Of a stretch of DNA of 64,000 nucleotides, positions 23,599 to 31,381 are shown one piece after another; positions within the stretch are counted from its first letter, which is position 1; each line of letters opens with the position of its first letter. A program made the position numbers and the translations under genes. Under the pieces are notes generated by a model. The model worked only from the letters and a program-made list of their open reading frames with translations, made no database searches and was not told the DNA's origin. This DNA is from Paenibacillus doosanensis (GTDB taxonomy: Bacteria; Bacillota; Bacilli; Paenibacillales; NBRC-103111): assembly GCF_025060755.1 (NCBI RefSeq), contig NZ_JANYUY010000046.1, positions 1 to 64,000 of the forward strand. The letters are read 5' to 3'.

Positions 23599-25430
23599 AC
23601 GGAAGTCCCCCCATTCTCGGCCGTAGCCTCAAGTCCCCAATCGATAAAACGGATAATGCCGCGGTTCATCGCCGACAGCTCCTGCCGGGTCATTGGATAG
23701 TGTCCCATCATGAGAGCGTTCGTGTACAGCACTTCCGCCGCGGCCGGGAGCATCTGCGGATGCGCGGCCGAAAATACGCGCTCGATCATCGGGTTGTCGA
23801 GGTTGAAATAGAGCGTGGAATACGCCGCTTCGTTCAGACTCACTCCCAAATTGCCGAGCACGGAAGCGAGCAGATCGGGACTCGATTCCTTGGCTTTCTC
23901 GATCGACCGCAGAGCGGACGATTCCTTGGATAACGTATAGAGCGCGGGCAGCTCGGCCGGCTTGAACCGCTTCAGCTGAATTTGGCATTTGAAGCTTTGC
24001 AGGGCTGCATCGGCCATGCGGATCGCTTCATAATACCGGTTCTTTTCTTCCAAGGTCAGGTCCGTAAACGCGAGAGACACATCCTCCGGAACGAGACGTT
24101 CCAGCTGCAGCTCCGGCTTCAAATAGGCCAGATGCTCCAGCAACTCGGCATTATAGATGTAGCCTCCGTTTAAGACGAGCTGCGACTGAGCCGCCGCAAC
24201 ATGGGCGATCTGCCGGTATTCGTCGACGGAGAGGGTATAGTAAAGCTTCTTTCCCTCGTCCAGCAGCTCTCCCAGCGCGCGTTCGCCGTAAGTGCTCTCA
24301 AAGGGAAGCCAGCGGTAAATGACGGAGAGAAGCTCCGTATCCTCGGCAGCCAGCGCCTTCATAGACAGCACATGCAGTCCGATCATATGCTGCAGCCGAT
24401 CCGGCTCGTATTCCCCCATCCGCAGCAGCTCTTCCCGAATCGCCTGCCCCAGCTCGCTTCTGACTTCCTGAAGCCGCTCGTCCTCGTAGAAATGCTCCCG
24501 CGAGGCGGTCGGCTGCAGCTCGTCGGTCCATACGAGGCATTTGACGAAGAAAGCCCATTCCGGCAAAATATTCTCCGCTTGATCCGAAACGAGCATTTGC
24601 TTCAAATAGACTCGATGCGTCCGTCTGGCGTTCAGATTGACGCTGCGCGGCAGGATGTAGGCGATCCCGCCGGTCCGCCCGTTTGCCGTACGCAGCGGAA
24701 TGAAGTCATGGAACCGCTCGCCGAGCAGCCGCTGACCGAAGGCGAGAACCTCCTGGCGGCTTCCGCGGGCCAGCTCCGGTTCCTCGATCCAGATCGGACG
24801 GGAGGCATTCACCGTCTCCTGGAGCCCGCTTGCCCGGAGAATCACCGGGTAAGGCAGCAGCGCTCCGTAGTAAAAGAGCAGCTCTTTGACCGTTTCCGGC
24901 TCGAAATACGATTCACAGCCGGGTTTGCAGCGCAAATAGATGCGTGTCCCCGTAGACAGGCGGGTTTCCAGCTTGCGGATCGTGTACGTGCCGTCAGGCT
25001 TGCCGCGCCATTCCATCGAAGGGCCGCCTTGAGCCGATTGCGTCAGCACGACAATTTCTTCGCTGACCATAAAGCAGGACAGCAGGCCGATGCCGAAGCG
25101 CCCGATAAAAGACGTCTCGCTCGCCAGGAAGTCTTCTCCGACCTTGGAAGAATGGCCGATCATGGCCAGGAAACGGTGAATATCCTCCTCGGTCAAACCG
25201 ATGCCGTTATCGTCGACCGTCATCGTCAGATTGGAGCCGCTGCCGGCGATGTCTACCGTTACTTGCCCCCGGCTCGCGGGCTCCAGTTTGTTTCTTGCTG
25301 TAATGGCGTCCGTAGCGTTCTGCAGCAGCTCGCGCAAATATACCTTCGGACTGCTGTACAGATGGTTGGATAAAATATTAATCATGCCGCTTAAGTTGAC
25401 TTGAAACCGGTACTCATTTTGTTCGCTCAT
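23595..25430 (-). CDS. HSP90 family protein (divergent HtpG-like)
   Basis: A 611-aa chaperone-like ATPase. The N-terminal GHKL ATP-binding domain is clear: YLRELLQNATDAITARNK near residues 30-47 (Glu and Asn that bind water/Mg), VDDNGIGLT with the adenine-contacting Asp near 76, and GRFGIGLLSCFMV near 112-124. The middle and C-terminal domains are much more diverged from ordinary HtpG, though total length is similar (about 610-630 aa). The C-terminus lacks an MEEVD tail. The start at 25430 is supported by AAGGAG 8 nt upstream. It is cotranscribed with the helical-repeat gene. Clients are unknown. Confidence 0.85.
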   Translation of the reverse strand: MSEQNEYRFQVNLSGMINILSNHLYSSPKVYLRELLQNATDAITARNKLEPASRGQVTVDIAGSGSNLTMTVDDNGIGLTEEDIHRFLAMIGHSSKVGEDFLASETSFIGRFGIGLLSCFMVSEEIVVLTQSAQGGPSMEWRGKPDGTYTIRKLETRLSTGTRIYLRCKPGCESYFEPETVKELLFYYGALLPYPVILRASGLQETVNASRPIWIEEPELARGSRQEVLAFGQRLLGERFHDFIPLRTANGRTGGIAYILPRSVNLNARRTHRVYLKQMLVSDQAENILPEWAFFVKCLVWTDELQPTASREHFYEDERLQEVRSELGQAIREELLRMGEYEPDRLQHMIGLHVLSMKALAAEDTELLSVIYRWLPFESTYGERALGELLDEGKKLYYTLSVDEYRQIAHVAAAQSQLVLNGGYIYNAELLEHLAYLKPELQLERLVPEDVSLAFTDLTLEEKNRYYEAIRMADAALQSFKCQIQLKRFKPAELPALYTLSKESSALRSIEKAKESSPDLLASVLGNLGVSLNEAAYSTLYFNLDNPMIERVFSAAHPQMLPAAAEVLYTNALMMGHYPMTRQELSAMNRGIIRFIDWGLEATAENGGTSV

Positions 25431-25454
25431 CGGACACACTCCTTTTCATCTATT

Positions 25455-25640
25455 GCTCTAAAAGGGTGGTGAAAAAGTCCGCTGCGGCGTCCATTTGATC
25501 CTCCAATCGCTGTTGAAATCGGATTCTTTGGATTGTTTTTTCGTTTTTCTGTGGAGAGAACCCGTTTTCAAAGGCGAACGCTTACGCTTTTCCAGATTCA
25601 AATGGCCCCTCCGCTCTTTTTTCACCAGGCTTCTAAAAGC
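25455..25640. repeat. Palindromic dispersed repeat (full-length copy)
   Basis: About 185 bp bounded by CTAAAAGGGTGGTGAAAAAG on the left and the inverse-type TTTTTTCACCAGGCTTCTAA on the right. Read on the minus strand it matches 10174-10277 (GAGCGGAGGGGCCATTTGAA, then GCAGCGGACTTTTTCACCAC) but carries about 80 extra bp in the middle. It separates the HSP90 operon from the cyclase gene. Nothing else is seen in the 400-bp gap. Confidence 0.6.
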
Positions 25641-25833
25641 AGAGGCATTTTCTATGGCGGCGGTATAAGGAAGAGTATACCAGATTAGGAGGGGACCGCC
25701 CGTAGCCCGATCGTCCCATTTTGCAGCATCGCCTCTGGGATGCGGGCATGGCGAAAAGCGTCATTGCCGTCCATCCCGTTTTTCGGCATAATGGTATTGT
25801 CTGGAAACCAAACGGGATGGAGGCCAAAATAAG

Positions 25834-26553
25834 ATGGAGCAAATTCGCAGCTGCCTGGAGCTGTTGGCGGGGATGAGGCTGATCGATTTATCGCACACGC
25901 TGGAGGAGGAAATGCCGGTATATCCGACGCATTCCCGTTATTTCCACACCAAGTGGGATTCCTTCGACACGGGAAGTCCGGCATTGGTCGGACAGCTGTT
26001 GATCAACGAGCATTGCGGAACGCATGTGGACGCTACGGGCCATTTTTTGCAAGAGGGGCATCCGGAGCACCGGTATATGGCGGAGACGCCGCTTTCGAAT
26101 TGCATGGGACGGGCCGTGACGCTCGATTTTGCCCATTATACGGATCAGGACCTGGTATCTGTCGATGAATTGTGCGAATGGGAGCAAGCGAACGGACCTA
26201 TCGAGCCAGGGGATATCGTGCTGTTTCGGTTCGGCTGGGACCGCCATTATGCGCCGCGCAACGTCGACCGCTCCTACACGGCCAGTTGGCCCGGAATCAG
26301 CGGGGAAGCTGCGGAGTATTTGGTTTCCCGGAAAATTAAGGCGGTCGGCTGCGATACGCTGGCGATTGACGGCTCCGGCAGCTCGGGCAATCCGGCGCAT
26401 TATTCGCTGCTTGGCAGCGGCATTAACATCTTCGAGAACCTGAAGGGGCTCGACCGGACGCTCGGAGAGTCGTTCTTCATCGGCCTGCCGCTGAAAATCA
26501 AAGGAGGCTCGGGATCGCCGGTCCGGGCGGTAGCTTTTGTTCCGGGCAGGTAA
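25834..26553 (+). CDS. Cyclase family protein (kynurenine formamidase-like hydrolase)
   Basis: A 239-aa metal-dependent hydrolase. The family motif H-x-G-T-H-x-D-x3-H is present as HCGTHVDATGH near residues 59-69, the usual zinc-binding site. RLIDLSHTLEEEMPVYP near residues 15-31 is the typical N-terminus. Relatives hydrolyse N-formylkynurenine, isatin or other cyclic amides; no tryptophan-degradation genes are adjacent, so the substrate is open. The ribosome site is weak (AACGGGATGGAGG near 25820). No signal peptide is visible. Confidence 0.87.
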   Translation: MEQIRSCLELLAGMRLIDLSHTLEEEMPVYPTHSRYFHTKWDSFDTGSPALVGQLLINEHCGTHVDATGHFLQEGHPEHRYMAETPLSNCMGRAVTLDFAHYTDQDLVSVDELCEWEQANGPIEPGDIVLFRFGWDRHYAPRNVDRSYTASWPGISGEAAEYLVSRKIKAVGCDTLAIDGSGSSGNPAHYSLLGSGINIFENLKGLDRTLGESFFIGLPLKIKGGSGSPVRAVAFVPGR

Positions 26554-26558
26554 GTGAG

Positions 26559-26741
26559 ATGAAGCATAGAACCGAGATCGCATTCCTCGTTTGTATTTTG
26601 CTTTTCATCGCTGCGCTTTTTTCGCCTTGGGTGACGGAGAGCTTCGCACACGGCAGAATCGTTCAATCGTTTAAATCGAAAATCGTATTTGTATCCTTTT
26701 TAGGGACGGTTCATTCATGCGCGGCTTGTAAAATAAATTGA
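26559..26741 (+). CDS. Possible small membrane or secreted protein (60 aa)
   Basis: Five bases after the cyclase stop, a 60-codon frame encodes one strong hydrophobic segment (IAFLVCILLFIAALFSPWV) followed by a basic tail with CAAC near the end. The ribosome site is poor (GTGAG directly before ATG). Composition is lower in GC than in neighbours. It may be a small membrane peptide, a leftover of a larger gene, or chance. I do not recognise it. Confidence 0.3.
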   Translation: MKHRTEIAFLVCILLFIAALFSPWVTESFAHGRIVQSFKSKIVFVSFLGTVHSCAACKIN

Positions 26742-26769
26742 TTCAAAACACTGGGGTTGTGAGCGAAAA

Positions 26770-26822
26770 AAGGACCTTAAGCCCGTTTTGTCGGAGACAA
26801 ACGGGGGCTTAAGGTCCTTTGG
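26770..26822. terminator. Strong bidirectional terminator
   Basis: AAAGGACCTTAAGCCC pairs almost fully with GGGCTTAAGGTCCTTT around an inner GTTTTGTC/ACAAAC stem. It serves the cyclase unit and the convergent GH42 gene. Confidence 0.85.
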
Positions 26823-26839
26823 CTTGCTGTACGAGAAGT

Positions 26840-28843
26840 TTAATTCTGCACCGGCCGCGGAAATTGCACGATGCGGTATTCGAAGGCGCTGACAGTCAGC
26901 GTCCCGGCAGGCACATCCGCCTGTGTCAGCGGGTCGAAGCCTTGCCGGGGCAGAGTAACGGTGCCTCCTTGGCCGTCCATATTCACGATGACCCACAGGT
27001 CGTGACGATCCGTATATCGCGGCGCTACGATCGTGCCTCGGGTGACGTCCGTCCGCAGCGTCACTCCGGCGTCGGCTGCGTAGCGGTCGATCAGCGCCTT
27101 CAGCAGCGCGTCTCCTTCGTCTCCCGCCGGAAGCGAGCCGAGCATGACGATTTTGCCGCGTCCGAGCGGCCGCTCGGTAATGAACGCCTTGCCGGGAGCG
27201 AGTCCCTGCTCGAGAATCCCGACCGCCGCAGCTTCCTTAGGCTCGAATACAGCGCTCCATAGGCTGAGCGGAGCGGACAGGCCGAACGCGCGGCCGATCG
27301 TTCCGGTGCCTTCCATCGGATACGTGTACAGCGTTTCTACGCCGGCCAGCGTCTCCAGCTCCTTGCCGAGCGCGGCGTCGGTATGGACGGTGTGATGCTC
27401 CGTTCTGCCGCCGCTCAGCGGTCCGACGATCCAGACGCCGCCCTGCTCTGCGAAGGCGCGGGCGCGCTGCACATAGTCCGGCGACAAATAATGAATGAAC
27501 GGCGTCATCAGCAGCTTGTACCCCGACAGATCGGCTCCTTCCGGGATCAGATCGCGGTGAATGCCCATCGATAAGATCCGTTCGTAGAACGAAGTGACCA
27601 AAGCGCGGTGGTTCAGCTTGCGGTGAGGCTCGGTTTTGAGAAACGCTTTGGCCCGGTCGGAATAGGTTACGGCCACTTCGGCTTGAGCCGGACGGGACGA
27701 CACGATGATCGGTTCGATGCGCTTGCGCGCTTCCTCTACCTCAAGGACGCTTTGGTAGCCGATCGTCGGCTTGCCCCAAGCGCTGATGACCGAGCCGTGC
27801 GGCTGCTCGCAGCCGGCCCGCTGCTGGCGCCACAGCCAATAGCAGAACGCCTCCGCGCCGAGGGCGTAGGCGGCGACCGCTTCGGAGCGCAAGTAGCCGT
27901 TCGGATGCGGCATGGCGTAGCTCTCCAGCGAAGCGCTGAACGAGGTGCTTGTTTCCATGATCCAGAAATCTTTGCCCCGCTTGAAGTTGCGGAATAAGTC
28001 GCAATTAATCAAATAGCCGGGCGTGTTGTCAAAGTTCGCATACGTGTCGAACGAAGCGAAGTCCAGATGCTGGAACAAGCGTTCATTGTCCACATGAAAG
28101 GCGACGCTGCTGTTATGCGTGATCGGCGCCTTTGAATATTTGCGGATGATCGCGGCCTGCTCGTCCGCAAATTCGGCGATTTTTTCCATCGAGAACAATT
28201 GATACATCGTCTTGAGCGAAGAGTTGTGCAGAAACGGCGCCGGTCCCGGCTGTGGGACTTGCTCGAAGCTGTGGTAATACTCGCTCCAAATATCCGTGCC
28301 CCAAGCTTCGTTTAACTGCTCGATCGTACCGTAGCGCCGCTCCAGCCATTCCTGCCACAAGCTCTTGCAGGTCGCGCACATGCACTCGGCTACATGCGCT
28401 TTAAATTCGTTGTCGATCTGCCAGCCGATGACGCCCGGCAAAGCGCCGACGGCGCGGGCGATATGCTCGGTGATGATAGCCGCTCTCGCGCGGAAATAAC
28501 CGTTATTGGTGCAGGCGTGCTGCCGCGATCCGTGACCCATCGCCGTCCCGTTCTCATCCACGTACATCCGCTCCGGATGGCCGTGCGTCAGCCAAATCGG
28601 CGGTGTCGGCGTCGGCGTGCACATGACCGTTTCAATCCCGTTGTCGTACAGACGTTGAATGACGTCCGCGAAAAACGACATGTCGATGCGTCCTTCTTCC
28701 GGCTCCATCCGCGACCAGGCAAATTCACCGATGCGCGCAACGTTAATGCCCGCTTCCCTCATGTATTGAATATCCTGCTCAATAATCTCCTCGCTCCACA
28801 GCTCGGGATAAAACGCCGCCCCATGGTACAATCTTTTGCTCAT
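26840..28843 (-). CDS. Beta-galactosidase, glycoside hydrolase family 42
   Basis: A 667-aa retaining glycosidase that releases galactose (or arabinose) from beta-linked oligosaccharides. With start 28843 (6 nt after GGAGAG), the acid/base Glu is E146 in WQIDNEF and the nucleophile is E297 in WIMETST. The GH42 zinc cluster is present: Cys111, Cys154, Cys156 and Cys159 (ECMCATC). The TIM barrel, trimerisation domain and C-terminal beta domain are all represented, so it is full length. There is no signal peptide, so it acts on imported oligosaccharides. It is divergent from the AraC-type gene at 29160, which may regulate it. Confidence 0.93.
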   Translation of the reverse strand: MSKRLYHGAAFYPELWSEEIIEQDIQYMREAGINVARIGEFAWSRMEPEEGRIDMSFFADVIQRLYDNGIETVMCTPTPTPPIWLTHGHPERMYVDENGTAMGHGSRQHACTNNGYFRARAAIITEHIARAVGALPGVIGWQIDNEFKAHVAECMCATCKSLWQEWLERRYGTIEQLNEAWGTDIWSEYYHSFEQVPQPGPAPFLHNSSLKTMYQLFSMEKIAEFADEQAAIIRKYSKAPITHNSSVAFHVDNERLFQHLDFASFDTYANFDNTPGYLINCDLFRNFKRGKDFWIMETSTSFSASLESYAMPHPNGYLRSEAVAAYALGAEAFCYWLWRQQRAGCEQPHGSVISAWGKPTIGYQSVLEVEEARKRIEPIIVSSRPAQAEVAVTYSDRAKAFLKTEPHRKLNHRALVTSFYERILSMGIHRDLIPEGADLSGYKLLMTPFIHYLSPDYVQRARAFAEQGGVWIVGPLSGGRTEHHTVHTDAALGKELETLAGVETLYTYPMEGTGTIGRAFGLSAPLSLWSAVFEPKEAAAVGILEQGLAPGKAFITERPLGRGKIVMLGSLPAGDEGDALLKALIDRYAADAGVTLRTDVTRGTIVAPRYTDRHDLWVIVNMDGQGGTVTLPRQGFDPLTQADVPAGTLTVSAFEYRIVQFPRPVQN

Positions 28844-29159
28844 ATTCATCTCTCCAGACTGCCGTTTTGTCATATACATCCCATCTTATTAAAATGCCCC
28901 TTTCGGTTCAATTGCAATTTTTTGATAGGGCCGCTGCTGTGATTGCAACATTTTTGACGGGCTTGCACTTTCTTGCAGCAAGGCCGCCGTTATGCGGGCT
29001 GAGCCTCGAATTTCAGCGTTACACCGGATATGCCGAAATTAGGTTTACCCCCTGCAAAGGGCGAATGGTTAAATACAGATGATAGTCTGCTATGCCAAAG
29101 AGCGGTACAATTTCTATAGACGAATACAAGGTAAACGGATTTCCGGGGAGGACGATCTT

Positions 29160-30665
29160 TTGCCGCAAAATAAGCTCTTCATCATTTGCCTGACTCTCAG
29201 TCTTATCTTCGTGTGTGGACTCGCAGTCGTGGAGATATGGTCGGAAGCAAATGCATCATGGAAGACACTAGGGTTGCTGCTGTTATGCTGTATGGTTTCT
29301 TTTATCATCGGCCGGCTGCACCCGCGGCAAAGACGAACTTCCGCCGACGCAAGCAAGCATCCGCCGTCCAGCATCCCCCATCCATCGGCCGACCCGTCCT
29401 GCGAGTGGAATGCCCTTAAGCGGCGGCTTGAAGCCGAGCTTAACGGACAAAGGGCGGAGCTCCGCCACTATTATGCGCAAGAGCTGCTCTTAAGAGGGCT
29501 GCCGTCCGGACAGCGCGCATTCGGGTCTATCGGCATTCCGGCTGAGGCCGAATGGTTTGCCGTCATGGTCATTGAGCCGGAGCTGGCTCTGCAAACGCGC
29601 TTCGCGGAGCAGGACCGCGGGTTGATGATGTTCGCCATCCGCAATATGCTGGATGAGCTGATTCCGTCCGGCTCGCGGCTGCCGGCCGTCTCGAACGATC
29701 AGCAGCTGGCGCTGCTGGTCTTCGCTATCGGACCATCGCAGGAAGCGTTCAAGAACACGCTGAGCTCCTGGATACGGGAAGTTCAGAGCGCTTTGTTCCG
29801 CTATCTCTCCCTTCAGGTCAGCATTGGAGTCAGCCGAACGTTCAAGGAGCTGTCCAAGAGCTCTGCAGCTTATCAGGAGAGCGTCGAAGCGCTCAAATTC
29901 CGTATTTGGACGAAGGAGACGTCGGTATTTCTCTGTGAGGACCTGGATGCCGCAGTTCCGAATTCGGCGGCGCTCTATCCCGAACGGCTGGAGCGGGAAT
30001 GGATTGAAGCGGTGAAGCAGGGGGAGCGGCTGCATGCAAATTTGCTTCTGCGGGAGCTGGTCGGCGAGTTGTTCGGCTCGGCGGGCAATCCCCGGATGCT
30101 GGAATTATGGCTTGTCAGGCTGCTCTTGACGCTTCTGGACCATATGCGCCAATGGGGAATGAGCGCCAAGCTATGGTCAAGCTATCCTGCATCTTACATT
30201 CGGCAGGTGCTGGCGCTGCGAACCGCGGACGAGGCGGAACGCTGGTTCCGGCAAGTCTGGATGGAACCATGTCTAACTACAATCGAGGAAAACATGAAAT
30301 CATATAAAAGGAACCTGCTTGATCAAATCGTCACGATGATCAGGGAAGAATACGATACCGATTTATCGCTGGAATCGGTTGCCGGTCGTCTTCATTACAA
30401 TCCCAATTATTTAAGCGGTTTGTTCAATAAAGAAATGCATATTACATTTAGCGAATATTTGTCCAAGCATCGCCATGATATGGCTTGCCAATGGCTGATC
30501 GAGACGCATCTGCCGGTCAAGGAGATCGCCTGCAAGCTCCAGTACAAAAATTCGCAAAACTTTATCCGCTCTTTCCGCAGAAGCCAAGGTATGACCCCGG
30601 GGGAATACCGGATGAAATATGGCCGGAAACGGCTTCTGGAAGAGGCGGTCGGTCTGGAGAACTGA
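29160..30665 (+). CDS. Membrane-anchored AraC family regulator
   Basis: A 501-aa protein with two N-terminal membrane segments (about residues 5-25 and 34-54), a cytoplasmic middle region and a C-terminal AraC/XylS double helix-turn-helix (LSLESVAGRLHYNPNYLSGL and LPVKEIACKLQYKNSQNFIR). The start TTG 29160 is chosen because GGGGAGG lies 8 nt upstream; an open frame begins at 29079 without a site. Unlike the 784-aa regulator at 31382 it has almost no extracellular domain, but the middle regions of the two are related (both carry SIGVSR-/SIGISR-type segments). It is divergent from the GH42 gene. Confidence 0.85.
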   Translation: MPQNKLFIICLTLSLIFVCGLAVVEIWSEANASWKTLGLLLLCCMVSFIIGRLHPRQRRTSADASKHPPSSIPHPSADPSCEWNALKRRLEAELNGQRAELRHYYAQELLLRGLPSGQRAFGSIGIPAEAEWFAVMVIEPELALQTRFAEQDRGLMMFAIRNMLDELIPSGSRLPAVSNDQQLALLVFAIGPSQEAFKNTLSSWIREVQSALFRYLSLQVSIGVSRTFKELSKSSAAYQESVEALKFRIWTKETSVFLCEDLDAAVPNSAALYPERLEREWIEAVKQGERLHANLLLRELVGELFGSAGNPRMLELWLVRLLLTLLDHMRQWGMSAKLWSSYPASYIRQVLALRTADEAERWFRQVWMEPCLTTIEENMKSYKRNLLDQIVTMIREEYDTDLSLESVAGRLHYNPNYLSGLFNKEMHITFSEYLSKHRHDMACQWLIETHLPVKEIACKLQYKNSQNFIRSFRRSQGMTPGEYRMKYGRKRLLEEAVGLEN

Positions 30666-30726
30666 AGGAAGCGGGCCGCGACCGTTCTTGTAAGGCATTT
30701 TCAATTGCATCCGAATGAATACGAAA

Positions 30727-30764
30727 GACGTTTTCGGAACCGATGTTCCGGGGGCGTTTTTTTA
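30727..30764 (+). terminator. Terminator after AraC-type gene
   Basis: CGGAAC-CGAT-GTTCCG stem inside a larger ACG...GCGT pairing, followed by TTTTTTTATT. The R1 repeat begins immediately after. Confidence 0.7.
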
Positions 30765-31003
30765 TTGTTTAGTAAATGATGCGCAGCAAATTCCTGTGGA
30801 AATCCGGGGTCTCCCCCGAAAGTAATGTCTGCCCATAGAACGACCCCAAAGGAATGGTTAGACGCCGATCCAGCTTAGGCTGGATGCGGACGGAATAAGC
30901 TTCAGAGCATCACGTCACTACCCTGGAAATTACTCTTGGTACCCCATTTCCATTGTCTGTGGTGCCGCGTAGCGGCATGGATGGCTTTTGGGGGATTTGT
31001 TCT
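30765..31003. repeat. R1 dispersed element, copy A (with 67-bp insert)
   Basis: The core starts at 30811 (CTCCCCCGAAAGT) and ends near 31003 (TTTTGGGGGATTTGTTCT), with near-perfect terminal inverted repeats. An extra ~46 bp on the left (from TTGTTTAG) is shared with copy C. Relative to copies B and C, 67 bp (30919-30985) are inserted near the right end and contain two small hairpins, TGGAAAT/ATTTCCA and TGCCGC-GTA-GCGGCA. Inside the core, ATCCAGC-TTAG-GCTGGAT is a stem-loop. Not coding. Confidence 0.7.
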
Positions 31004-31203
31004 TTGCCCCGGATCATTGCCATGGCCGGCACAATCATTGAAACGGAAAATGCCTGTCAGAACAGCGACTGCGGCTACGAAGTTAAATTCGGACTATGGA
31101 TTGTAATTGCATTCTGCTCCAAGATACAAGTAGATTGCCGGGGCGGACGAAGCGTCCGTCGCTTGCCTGCTGCTCCAGGTATCGTATTTACACCAATATC
31201 CCA

Positions 31204-31233
31204 TTGCAGTACAATATTTGAATACTGTATAAT
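31204..31233 (+). promoter_or_regulatory. Candidate promoter before large AraC-type regulator
   Basis: TTGCAG (31204-31209), 18-bp spacer, TATAAT (31228-31233), about 150 bp before the 31382 start. The stretch between copy A of R1 and this promoter holds no supported gene. Confidence 0.5.
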
Positions 31234-31381
31234 GAACCGGTGTTACCCGGGCTGGGAAAAACGGCAGGCTTTCATCCTACTTTTGGCCTAATCGTCCTCG
31301 GGATTTAAGCGTTTTCAATCATCGTGCCCGGACAATTCCCGTGCAGGTCCGCCATCAAATTAGACAGGAGGAAAACGCCGA

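Noticed and set aside
24201-25373. 390-codon plus-strand frame inside the HSP90-like gene
   Set aside because: The minus frame has intact GHKL motifs, so this is a shadow.
30953-31291. 112-codon frame after R1 copy A
   Set aside because: It begins inside the repeat insert, has no ribosome site and overlaps a promoter-like sequence.
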